Under the pieces are notes generated by a model. That model did no database searches. It was not told the DNA's origin and was given only the letters and a program-made list of their open reading frames with translations. Position numbers and translations under genes: made by a program. From Bacillota bacterium (GTDB taxonomy: Bacteria; Bacillota; Clostridia; Peptostreptococcales; Anaerovoracaceae): a stretch of 64,000 nucleotides of DNA. Shown one piece after another: positions 7,292 to 16,730 of this stretch; the first letter of the stretch is position 1; the number at the start of each line of letters is the position of its first letter. The stretch is from positions 1 through 64,000 of the forward strand of contig JAAWDM010000013.1 in NCBI GenBank assembly GCA_022793795.1, written 5' to 3'.

Positions 7292-10206
7292 TGGAAAAAG
7301 TACAGCGAAGACTCAGTATGGTTCTGTTGGTGCTTGTGGTAGTGATCGCCATATTTTTTAGCGCCATCACCTTTATTACTGACTTCATGTGGTTTAAAGA
7401 GATGGGATACGTGGACGTATTCTTTAAACAGCTGGTGACTCAGCTTACGGTGGGAATACCTACGTTTATTGTGGTAACCGGATTGGTAGCCATATATCTC
7501 AATCATTTGAAAAAAAGCTATTTTAAAAAGATCGCTTCCAGTGAAGCGACCGATATGAAAAAGCTGAGAAAGACGACCATCATTTTGGCAGCCGTATTTG
7601 GTATCTTCGCCACAGTGACCACGGTAAGTCAGCTTTGGTTTGATATATTAAAGTTTGCCAACAGTACGGATTTCAACATCGCAGACCCACTGTTCCACCT
7701 GGATGTATCTTTTTACATCTTTAAGTTGGAATTTTTGAGCCAGATCAATGAGATTCTCATTGGTATCATCGTCGGCTTTGTGGTTCTTACGGTGATTTAC
7801 TATACCATTTTAATGACTGTGCGGACGCCAGACGTGTTTGAAAAGGCTGAGCCAGAGGTAGAAGAAACCTTTGCCGGACAGGAGAGTGAAGAAAACGATA
7901 ATCCGTTTGCTAGCAGAGGCGGGGCAGGCGGCAGCGAAGATCCTTTTGCAAAGTTTACAGAAGCCTTCTTTGGAAAGCAAGGGGCAGGCCCTCGTCCTGC
8001 AAGAAAACCTAAGAAGCAGTTTAACGACGGCAATTTTAAACAGCTAATGTCCATCGCATCGGGTAAAATTTCTTTGCTGGGCTTTGTATTTTTCATCATG
8101 CTTGCCATCAATTTCTTCCTGCGTCAGTTTGACTTGCTCCATGTCCATACGGGAGCCGTATATGGAGCAGGCTTTACCGATGTTAACGTGACCCTATGGA
8201 TGTACAGGGCTCTTTGCGTTTTAGCGGTGATTTCTGCAATTCTGTTTGTAGTTTTCATGAAGAAGAAGGATTACAAGAAACTGCTGACTGTGCCAGTTAT
8301 TATGATTGTAATTGGTGTAGTGGGCTCCGGCGCAGGATATCTGATTCAGAACTTTGTGGTTTCCCCGTCGGAAATCAGCAAGGAAAGCGAATATCTGGCA
8401 TGGAACATCGAATATACCCAGTATGCTTATCAGTTGGACAATGTAGATACCAAACCTTTTGCTGCAGACGACAGTCTGACCTATACGGATATCAATGAAA
8501 ATACAGACACCATCAACAATATCCGTATCAACGATTTTGATCCGGCAAAACAGTTCTACAATCAGACCCAGAGTATCCGTCAATACTATACCTTCAACGA
8601 TGTGGACGTAGACAGATATATGGTCAATGGGGAATATACCCAAACCTTCCTGACCACCAGAGAAATCGATGAAAGTAAAATCAGCGATACCTGGCTCAAC
8701 AGACATCTAAAGTACACCCATGGCTACGGCGTGGCCATTTCCCGTGTAGACAAGGTAACAGCCAGCGGCCAGCCGGACGTACTCATCGGAAACATTCCGC
8801 CGGAATCCACTGTAGATGAGATTAAAATAGACAGACCGGAGATTTATTTTGGAGAGCTTTCCAATGAATATATCATCGTTGGCACCGATGAGCAAGAATT
8901 TGACTATCCGCAAGGCGAAAGCAATGCTTATACCCAGTATGAAGGTACTGCAGGTATCAAGCTGAATTTCCTCAATAGAATCATGTTCTCCATCAGAGAG
9001 GGCAGTTTAAAGATGCTGGTAGCCTCCAACGTGGACAGCGATTCCAGAATTATCATCAATCGGAATGTGATGGAGAGAGTACAGACCATCATGCCGTATC
9101 TCAGCTATGAAAACGACCCGTATATGGTTGTGGTAGATGGCAAGCTGTACTGGATGATCGATGCTTACACCACCAGCGGTTATTATCCGTATTCAGAGCC
9201 GTTTAACGGAACTACCAACTACATCAGAAACTCCATCAAGGTAGTAGTAGATGCCTACAACGGTAATGTGGACTTTTATGTAGTTGACCCAGAAGACCCA
9301 ATCGCAGCCACCTATGCAAAGATTTATCCGTCTCTGTTTAAGTCCGGAGATCAGATGCCAGAAGGTTTGAAGGCCCATATCCGTTACCCGAATACCCTTC
9401 TTACCATCCAGGCAAGCGTCTATGCAAAATATCACATGGAAGACGTCAACGTATTCTATCAGAACGAGGACTTATGGGACATCGCCTATGAAGTATATGG
9501 AACAGAAAGAGTTCAGATGAAGCCAAGTTACTTCATTGCGAAGCTGCCAGATGGAGATGGAGCAGAGTTCTTTAACTCCATTGCCTTTACGCCGAAGTCC
9601 AAATGGAACATGACGGCGCTGATGGTAGCTAGAAATGATGGCGACCAGTATGGCAATCTGGTGCTTTACCAATTCCCGAAGAGCAAGACCGTCTATGGTC
9701 CAGAGCAAATAGAGGCTCAGATTGACCAAAATACGGAGATTTCTAAGGAATTCTCCCTGTGGAGTTCTTCTGGTACTTCCTATAGAAGAGGAAACATGTT
9801 TGTAATTCCAATCAATACCTCGTTGCTTTATGTGGAGCCGGTATATCTGGAGGCAACCAATTCCAGTATTCCAGAGGTAAAGCGTATCATCATGGCTTAC
9901 GATGATAAGATTGCTTATGAAGAGACCATTGCAGAATGTCTTGTTTCCCTCTTTGGAGACCAGGCTGAGCAGGGCATTAATACGCCGGACGGTCAGCCGA
10001 CCACAGGGAAGCCAGGCGACGGCGATACAGACCAGCCGGGCAGCGATACGCCAGACGAAAACCAAATGTCGCAAACTGAACTGATTCAGAAGGCGGCAGA
10101 GGCTTTGGAAGACGCACAGAACGCACAGAAGAATGGAGACTGGGCAGCGTATGGCGAATATTTAGAACAGCTTGAAAAATATCTCAATAAATTAGCTAGT
10201 GAATAA
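7291..10206 (+). CDS. UPF0182 family membrane protein
   Basis: This 971-residue protein matches the UPF0182 (COG1615) pattern. It has membrane helices at the N-terminus (VLLVLVVVIAIFFSAITFITDFMWFKEMGY, then further pairs to about residue 350) and a large outer domain with VDTKPFAADDSLTY and HGYGVAIS-type motifs. The C-terminus is a Pro/Gly/Asp linker and a helical tail (TELIQKAAEALEDAQNAQKNGDW), as is common in this family. The biochemical role of UPF0182 is not known. Overlap with the zinc-ribbon gene (TAATG) implies coupled translation, so the two membrane proteins may act together. An Asp/Gly-rich insert near residues 205-235 carries PFASRGGAGGSEDPFAKF. Confidence 0.9.
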   Translation: MEKVQRRLSMVLLVLVVVIAIFFSAITFITDFMWFKEMGYVDVFFKQLVTQLTVGIPTFIVVTGLVAIYLNHLKKSYFKKIASSEATDMKKLRKTTIILAAVFGIFATVTTVSQLWFDILKFANSTDFNIADPLFHLDVSFYIFKLEFLSQINEILIGIIVGFVVLTVIYYTILMTVRTPDVFEKAEPEVEETFAGQESEENDNPFASRGGAGGSEDPFAKFTEAFFGKQGAGPRPARKPKKQFNDGNFKQLMSIASGKISLLGFVFFIMLAINFFLRQFDLLHVHTGAVYGAGFTDVNVTLWMYRALCVLAVISAILFVVFMKKKDYKKLLTVPVIMIVIGVVGSGAGYLIQNFVVSPSEISKESEYLAWNIEYTQYAYQLDNVDTKPFAADDSLTYTDINENTDTINNIRINDFDPAKQFYNQTQSIRQYYTFNDVDVDRYMVNGEYTQTFLTTREIDESKISDTWLNRHLKYTHGYGVAISRVDKVTASGQPDVLIGNIPPESTVDEIKIDRPEIYFGELSNEYIIVGTDEQEFDYPQGESNAYTQYEGTAGIKLNFLNRIMFSIREGSLKMLVASNVDSDSRIIINRNVMERVQTIMPYLSYENDPYMVVVDGKLYWMIDAYTTSGYYPYSEPFNGTTNYIRNSIKVVVDAYNGNVDFYVVDPEDPIAATYAKIYPSLFKSGDQMPEGLKAHIRYPNTLLTIQASVYAKYHMEDVNVFYQNEDLWDIAYEVYGTERVQMKPSYFIAKLPDGDGAEFFNSIAFTPKSKWNMTALMVARNDGDQYGNLVLYQFPKSKTVYGPEQIEAQIDQNTEISKEFSLWSSSGTSYRRGNMFVIPINTSLLYVEPVYLEATNSSIPEVKRIIMAYDDKIAYEETIAECLVSLFGDQAEQGINTPDGQPTTGKPGDGDTDQPGSDTPDENQMSQTELIQKAAEALEDAQNAQKNGDWAAYGEYLEQLEKYLNKLASE

Positions 10207-10218
10207 AGGAGGCGAAAG

Positions 10219-12132
10219 ATGCTGGAATTTCCATTGGAAAAAATGCTTTTTAACATCCCGGCAGGGAAACACGAAAAGGAGGATATCATCGGGCTTTTGG
10301 TAAGTCATCCAGAAGTACAGTTTGTATCCTTCGTAGGACTGGATATCACAGGTAATGATACAGATGAAAAAATTCCGCTGAAGCTGTTTTTAGACGACAT
10401 GGAAAATATGCTTACCCATGGCGTACAGACCGACGGCTCCAGCGTAGACTTGCCTAAGATTGCAGATCTGAACAATGCCAAAGTGGATTTGGTGCCTGAC
10501 AGTTCGGTCAACTGGTATGTGGATTACAACTATGATAATATCGATCCAAAGACCGGCCTGCCGGTGGGAACCCTGCGAATTCCGGCATATTTGATTCATA
10601 ACGACAAGGTGGAGGTTGGAGCCCGCTCCATCCTCCGCAATGCGGTGGAGACCTTTAAGACCCAGACCATGGAACTCCTCAGGGCACACCCTTATGTATT
10701 CCAATACATCAATGGGGTCGATAGCGTAGAAGAAATCGATGAAATCTGCATCACCAGCGCCACTGAGCTTGAATTCTGGGTTAAAACGCCAGAGGATAAG
10801 GCAGACCGAGAGGAACTTTCCACCTCCCAGGAACTAAAGGAGCAGTATTGGAAGAGGACCCATGGGCCGGTGCGAACCGCTCTGGAAAAGACCCTGGAAA
10901 TCATTGATTGTTACGGAGTAGGTGTAGAAATGGGTCACAAGGAAGTTGGCGGCGTTAAATCCCATGTGAGCAGCGCAGGTACCCATGATCATATTATGGA
11001 GCAGCTGGAAATCGATTGGAAGTATGCCAGCGCCATGCAGGCTGCTGACAATGAAAAGCAGATTAAATACATTGTTCGCGATGTGTTCAACCAGTTTGGC
11101 CTTCACACCACCTTTTTGGCAAAACCTATCGCCGGTGTGGCTGGAAGCGGCGAGCATACCCACTTAGGCGTAGCTGCCAGATTAAAGAATGGAAAGATGG
11201 TCAACCTGTTTGCAGCCAAGGATATGACCAAGGACTATTTGAGTCCTCTGGGCTTTGGCGGCCTGATGGGTATTTTGAAAAATTATGAAGCTATCAATCC
11301 TTTTGTCAGCTCTACCACCGACTCCCTGAATCGCCTAAAGCCTGGCTATGAGGCGCCGATTTGTATCGTCACCTCCCTCGGCAGAAGTGTTACGGAGCCG
11401 TCAAGAAATAGAACTATCCTGGTGGGTCTCATTAGAGATGCCAAGAATCCTATGGCGACTCGCTTTGAGCTTCGTGCGCCCAATCCGAGAAGCAATACCT
11501 ACCTGATTTTAGCCACCTGTTACATGGCGATGCTAGATGGTATTCGGGCGGCGCTGCAGGAAGGCAAGACGCCGGCCGACCTGGAAAAATCCTTGTCTAA
11601 ATCCCACGGTGAAACCGACTTTTATCTGGAAACCGAGAGAGAATATCGAAGCGAGCATAACGTATTTGAGGATTATACGGAAGAGGAGCGGAACCATCTG
11701 TTTGGCATTGCGCCGGCCACCGTATGGGAGAATTTGCAGGCTATTCGCAAGTATCCGGAAAAGGTTCGTGCAATTCAGGGAGATGTCATCAGCAATTTAA
11801 CCATCGAGTCGTTTTTTACCGCTACTCTGAATCAGTGGAAGATGGAGTTGCACAATCGAATCATTCCAAACTTTATGGATATTGTGCGGGATTGCGTGAA
11901 ACTTCACGGAGAGGATGCCACCGATTATGATTTGGAAAACTGGAATCAGATCAATCTGCTGCGCTTCTATATCGGTAAGGATACGTTGGCCGAAAAATGT
12001 CTGCTGACCAGAGCCAAGGAGGCTTTGGATGACGGCGATTATGATTTGGCTTCCGACCTGCAGGTGGAACTGCAAAAGAAGATCGACCAACTGATTGAAA
12101 CCTACTTACGTTACAAAAAGAACCTGTTTTAA
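10219..12132 (+). CDS. glutamine synthetase family protein, enlarged form
   Basis: Glutamine synthetase joins ammonia to glutamate using ATP. The catalytic core is clear. It has GHKEVGGVKSHV, the KPIAGVAGSGEHTHLGV ATP/ammonia region, SLNRLKPGYEAP, and the C-terminal arginine region TEPSRNRTILVG with RFELRAPNPRSNTYLI. The N-terminal beta-grasp part has GVQTDGSSVDLP. At 637 residues it is much longer than the usual GlnA (about 440) and shorter than classical type III (about 700). The extra length is mainly a C-terminal helical region of about 150 residues. The tyrosine adenylylation motif of type I-beta enzymes is not visible. It starts 12 bp after the UPF0182 gene with GGAGG, so it may be in the same transcript. 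Another gamma-glutamyl ligase activity cannot be excluded. Confidence 0.85.
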   Translation: MLEFPLEKMLFNIPAGKHEKEDIIGLLVSHPEVQFVSFVGLDITGNDTDEKIPLKLFLDDMENMLTHGVQTDGSSVDLPKIADLNNAKVDLVPDSSVNWYVDYNYDNIDPKTGLPVGTLRIPAYLIHNDKVEVGARSILRNAVETFKTQTMELLRAHPYVFQYINGVDSVEEIDEICITSATELEFWVKTPEDKADREELSTSQELKEQYWKRTHGPVRTALEKTLEIIDCYGVGVEMGHKEVGGVKSHVSSAGTHDHIMEQLEIDWKYASAMQAADNEKQIKYIVRDVFNQFGLHTTFLAKPIAGVAGSGEHTHLGVAARLKNGKMVNLFAAKDMTKDYLSPLGFGGLMGILKNYEAINPFVSSTTDSLNRLKPGYEAPICIVTSLGRSVTEPSRNRTILVGLIRDAKNPMATRFELRAPNPRSNTYLILATCYMAMLDGIRAALQEGKTPADLEKSLSKSHGETDFYLETEREYRSEHNVFEDYTEEERNHLFGIAPATVWENLQAIRKYPEKVRAIQGDVISNLTIESFFTATLNQWKMELHNRIIPNFMDIVRDCVKLHGEDATDYDLENWNQINLLRFYIGKDTLAEKCLLTRAKEALDDGDYDLASDLQVELQKKIDQLIETYLRYKKNLF

Positions 12133-13464
<1,332 letters not shown>

Positions 13465-13479
13465 ATAGGTGGTTTTATG

Positions 13480-13514
13480 CGCTGCCGGCCTTGTGTCGGC
13501 GGCGTTTTTCTTTG
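13480..13514 (+). terminator. rho-independent terminator after serS
   Basis: CGCTGCCGGC (13480-13489) pairs with GTCGGCGGCG (13495-13504), allowing two G-T pairs, and is followed by TTTTTCTTT. It closes the transcript that ends with serS. Confidence 0.8.
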
Positions 13515-13603
13515 GGTAAAGTGAAAAATTTCCAAAGTGTACTGAAAGAAATGCTCTAATTGATTATACTGGAAGAAAAAGGAAAAAGGAAGGGCATACA
13601 CCT

Positions 13604-14452
13604 ATGAGGAATTTCAAAAAACATCTGATTGACGACATGGCGTTAGAGCGAACTTTACTTGCACAGTATGAGCAGGAGTTAAAAAAGATGCCGTCGGGCA
13701 CTTCGACCAGTTATAGGAAGGGGAAGAAAGTTTATTACAAGATATCCTACCAGAAAATCGAGAAACATACCGGCCGGAAAATCACCTTACAGAAACATTT
13801 AAAGGTTACCGACACAGAAATTCTTGTGCTATTCAAGCGAAAGGCATTTGTGAAAAAGTCTATCACTAAAATCCGAAGCAATTTGTCTTTGCAGGAGAAA
13901 CTTGCCGCCCAATATGCACCTTACCATATGGAAGACATTTTGCAATCCTTAGGGCGTGCTTACAAAAATATTGGGCTACCTGTACAGGCCGATACCCACT
14001 TAAATGAATTACAAACCGTTGCTTCCCGCAATGCGTCTCATCCAGAGAACTTGACGCAGCCAACGCTAGCCGGTTTTTATGTGCGGAGTAAATCAGAAGC
14101 ATTGATCGTAAATGCCATGTTTGCACGAGGGATTCGTTTTGTTTATGAGGAACCTATAACGCTGAAAGCGGAAGGTGGTGGAATCATAACTTTTACTCCT
14201 GACTTTGTTATCCATTTACCGGATGGACGGATTTTAATCTGGGAACATTTCGGTATGCTGGGAAATGAAACATATTTGCAAAGACAGATGAGGAAGATTC
14301 AAATCTATCATTTGAACGACTTTGTTCTGGGGAAAAATCTTTTTCTGACTGCTGATGATGCCAACGGCAGACTGGATATGGATGCAGTCATTCAGACCTT
14401 GGATATTATCTGTGGTTTGGGAGGAAACGTTGGGAGCACAGTGTGTTTTTGA
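13604..14452 (+). CDS. PD-(D/E)XK nuclease-like protein, unknown role
   Basis: The 282-residue protein has a basic N-terminal half (YRKGKKVYYKISYQKIEKHTGRKITLQKH). The C-terminal domain has YVRSKSEALIVNAMFARGIRFVYEEP, then FTPDFVIHLPDGRILIWEHFGM. The order E, PDF, then I-W-E-H fits the alpha-beta core of PD-(D/E)XK nucleases, although the final Lys is replaced by His. The assignment rests on motif pattern only. It stands alone between the serS terminator and an AT-rich repeat block, with no partner methylase, helicase or integrase beside it. An uncharacterised Clostridial nuclease-fold family is the likeliest reading. Confidence 0.6.
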   Translation: MRNFKKHLIDDMALERTLLAQYEQELKKMPSGTSTSYRKGKKVYYKISYQKIEKHTGRKITLQKHLKVTDTEILVLFKRKAFVKKSITKIRSNLSLQEKLAAQYAPYHMEDILQSLGRAYKNIGLPVQADTHLNELQTVASRNASHPENLTQPTLAGFYVRSKSEALIVNAMFARGIRFVYEEPITLKAEGGGIITFTPDFVIHLPDGRILIWEHFGMLGNETYLQRQMRKIQIYHLNDFVLGKNLFLTADDANGRLDMDAVIQTLDIICGLGGNVGSTVCF

Positions 14453-14484
14453 GGGTTGGGAACATAGAATTGTGATAATTGCGT

Positions 14485-14785
14485 GAAGGTTTTCGATATT
14501 TCTTTATATATAAACAAACTATCGAGTTTATAAAAATTTTTTCGATACAGTGAAAAATTATAGAAAAAATATCGAAGAATGGAAGGAGAAAGTTATCCTA
14601 TATAATAAAAAAATAGATAAAATAGATATTTTTTATAGGGTTATAATATAAAATGATTTTGGAGAAATGAAATTCCATATAAAGGAGGCAAAATCTTCGA
14701 TGTTTTTGGGATGATATGAAAAAATATCGAAATTGGCGAAGGATGTTCGATATTTTCCTCCGATATATCAAAAATATCGAAATTC
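14485..14785. repeat. array of TATCGA motifs in AT-rich DNA (family R3)
   Basis: The interval 14453-14935 has no gene. Within 300 bp it holds TTCGATATT (14492), ATCGAG (14521), TTCGATA (14541), AAATATCGAA (14567), TTCGATGTTTT (14696), AAAATATCGAA (14721), TTCGATATTTT (14746) and AAAATATCGAA (14771), in both orientations. The same motif, with matching TCGAAGAAT neighbours, recurs at 53934-54157. After the array, 14866-14902 is a GC-rich, hairpin-prone stretch just before the LemA gene. Confidence 0.65.
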
Positions 14786-14935
14786 AGGCAGCATCCATTA
14801 GCATACAAATTTTTTTAGCAGATGGGTAGAATTCCCACCATAAAATGTGGTAGAATCTATCTTGGATGCGGCCCGCCCTGGGACTGGCCCGGGCAGCCCA
14901 CCGCATAAATTGAGAAATTCCGAGGAGGTAGAAGG

Positions 14936-15709
14936 ATGGAGACTATTCTAATCGTTGGCGGTGTGATAATCCTGTTACTCGCCTTGTATATTATCATGTA
15001 TAATCGGCTGAAAAAGCTATATGTGAAGGTAGAAGAGGGAAGTTCTGGCATCGATGTGGCCCTGGAGAAGCGGTATGACCTGCTTTCAGAGGAAATCGAG
15101 GCTGTAAAAAAGTATTTGGCTCATGAATATGAGACTTTTGTCAAGGTCAGCCAGATTCGTAGCAATACCGAGGAGCAGAAGCGGAATTTTGACCAGCAGA
15201 AGGAATTGACCGAGGATGCCATGAAGTCCATCGACGCAAGATTAAATGAACAGACCAAGCAGATGGAACAGATTAAGCGGAACATGGAAACCAGCCGCAG
15301 AGGCTTTACCAGAAGCAGCAACGAGCGGTACGAAGCACAGCAGGCTGCCAACCAGCAAGCCATGGAAGCTGGCCTTGAACAGAACGAGATGACTTTCAAC
15401 CACAAACTGGGTATGATGAGCAATATCCATCGGGACTTAAGCGGCGTGGGCGCCAGTGTCAATGCACTGATGGAACAGTATCCGACCTTGTATTCGTGGA
15501 TTTCCATGGAGCATTTCCAGAAGTCCATCTTCGATGCAGAGGAACACTTACAGGCGGCAAGGCGGCTATACAATGCCAACGCCTCCTTATATAATCAGGC
15601 GATTGCAACCTTCCCACAGCTGATTGTAGCAGCGATTCACCGCATGAAGAAGGTGGATTTCTACCAAGTGGAAGAACAGAAAAAATCCTTTGCAGTGAAG
15701 TTTGACTAG
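14936..15709 (+). CDS. LemA family protein
   Basis: The 257-residue protein has an N-terminal membrane helix (ILIVGGVIILLLALYIIMYNRL). The LemA signature follows: VEEGSSGIDVALEKRYDLLSEEIEAVKKYLAHEYETF. The rest is long helical coiled coil, with a Gln/Asn-rich section near residues 115-150. LemA proteins are membrane-anchored helical bundles of unclear function. The gene has a good GGAGGTAG site and is followed after 14 bp by a DUF3137-type gene, a pairing often seen with LemA, so both probably act at the membrane together. Confidence 0.85.
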   Translation: METILIVGGVIILLLALYIIMYNRLKKLYVKVEEGSSGIDVALEKRYDLLSEEIEAVKKYLAHEYETFVKVSQIRSNTEEQKRNFDQQKELTEDAMKSIDARLNEQTKQMEQIKRNMETSRRGFTRSSNERYEAQQAANQQAMEAGLEQNEMTFNHKLGMMSNIHRDLSGVGASVNALMEQYPTLYSWISMEHFQKSIFDAEEHLQAARRLYNANASLYNQAIATFPQLIVAAIHRMKKVDFYQVEEQKKSFAVKFD

Positions 15710-15723
15710 AGGAGGAAGGATAG

Positions 15724-16692
15724 ATGCGCACCATTGAACTAGGAAAAAATCAGGGGAACACTGGAGACTTTCTCAGCGATGAAGAACTGGAAAAGCTGAG
15801 GAAAAAGGCTCGTACTCGCTATATAATTGCAGTCATATTGGCAGTCGCCGCGCTCATCGGTTCGATTCCAATTATTTGGAGTTGCAAACCTGAAGAATAC
15901 GGTATGATAATTGATATTATCATTACCATCATTGCAGCGGGGACCATTGGTCTGGGCGCTTTAGGGCTGTTTTATTGGATGATCGTACAGAGGGCATATA
16001 ATAAGTTCAATCAGGCATTTAAGAGTAAGTATGTGCTGTCGGTGGTCAGCGCCAATCCGGACTTGAAGGACCTGGCCTATTCCCAGAAGAGAGGGTTTAC
16101 CTACGACGAGATTCGCAATGCGGCGGTGGTGGCTTGCGGCCAGCAGCAGTATTTTCTCAGTGAGGACCTTTTGACCGGTACATATAAGGATATCGAATTT
16201 CGATTTAGCGACGTGACCAGCAGACGAATGGTTCGTAGAGGCAAGAAAAATGTAATTGAAGAAATTTTTGAAGGGCAGGTCATGTCCTTCAGTGAGTTTG
16301 ACGAGCGGAAGATTAGCGATGGGCATCTGCAAATTTTTCAGAAGGAGTTCCTTTCCAATATTAAAGGGTGGACGGCAGACCATAAGATTGAAACGGATAA
16401 CGCTCTGTTCAATAAGAAGTTTCAGGTCTATGCTGCCGACGAGCATAACGCATATTATGTGTTGACGCCCCAGGTGATAGAGAAGATTATGGAGTTTTCT
16501 GAGGCGGTGGGAGAGCAGATTGCAGTCACTTTTCGAGGAAAATATATGTTTGTAGCCATCGCGCGGATTGAGAGTCTGTTTGATGGCAAAGTGGATGTGC
16601 CGGTGCCAGAGCAAAAAGCACATATCCTGCAGGATATCAGTATGCTGGAGAAGGCTGGGGATATTTTGATTACTAGCAGAAAACGGGAATAG
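15724..16692 (+). CDS. DUF3137-like membrane protein
   Basis: The 322-residue protein has two membrane helices near residues 36-56 and 64-90 (YIIAVILAVAALIGSIPIIW and MIIDIIITIIAAGTIGLGALGLFYW). A cytoplasmic domain follows with FEGQVMSFSEF, a middle FSDVTSRR segment, and a C-terminal VTFRGKYMFVAIARIESLFDGKVD. This order is the pattern of DUF3137 proteins that follow lemA. The function is unknown. AGGAGGAAGG lies just before the ATG, and the spacing to the LemA gene makes an operon likely. Confidence 0.75.
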   Translation: MRTIELGKNQGNTGDFLSDEELEKLRKKARTRYIIAVILAVAALIGSIPIIWSCKPEEYGMIIDIIITIIAAGTIGLGALGLFYWMIVQRAYNKFNQAFKSKYVLSVVSANPDLKDLAYSQKRGFTYDEIRNAAVVACGQQQYFLSEDLLTGTYKDIEFRFSDVTSRRMVRRGKKNVIEEIFEGQVMSFSEFDERKISDGHLQIFQKEFLSNIKGWTADHKIETDNALFNKKFQVYAADEHNAYYVLTPQVIEKIMEFSEAVGEQIAVTFRGKYMFVAIARIESLFDGKVDVPVPEQKAHILQDISMLEKAGDILITSRKRE

Positions 16693-16730
16693 AATCCTAT
16701 CAATTTGTATAGAAGATAAGGAGAAAAGAA

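Noticed and set aside
14485-14785. TATCGAA motifs considered as Spo0A boxes
   Set aside because: The Spo0A box is TGTCGAA-like, while these consistently have A at the second position and form inverted TTCGATA/TATCGAA pairs.
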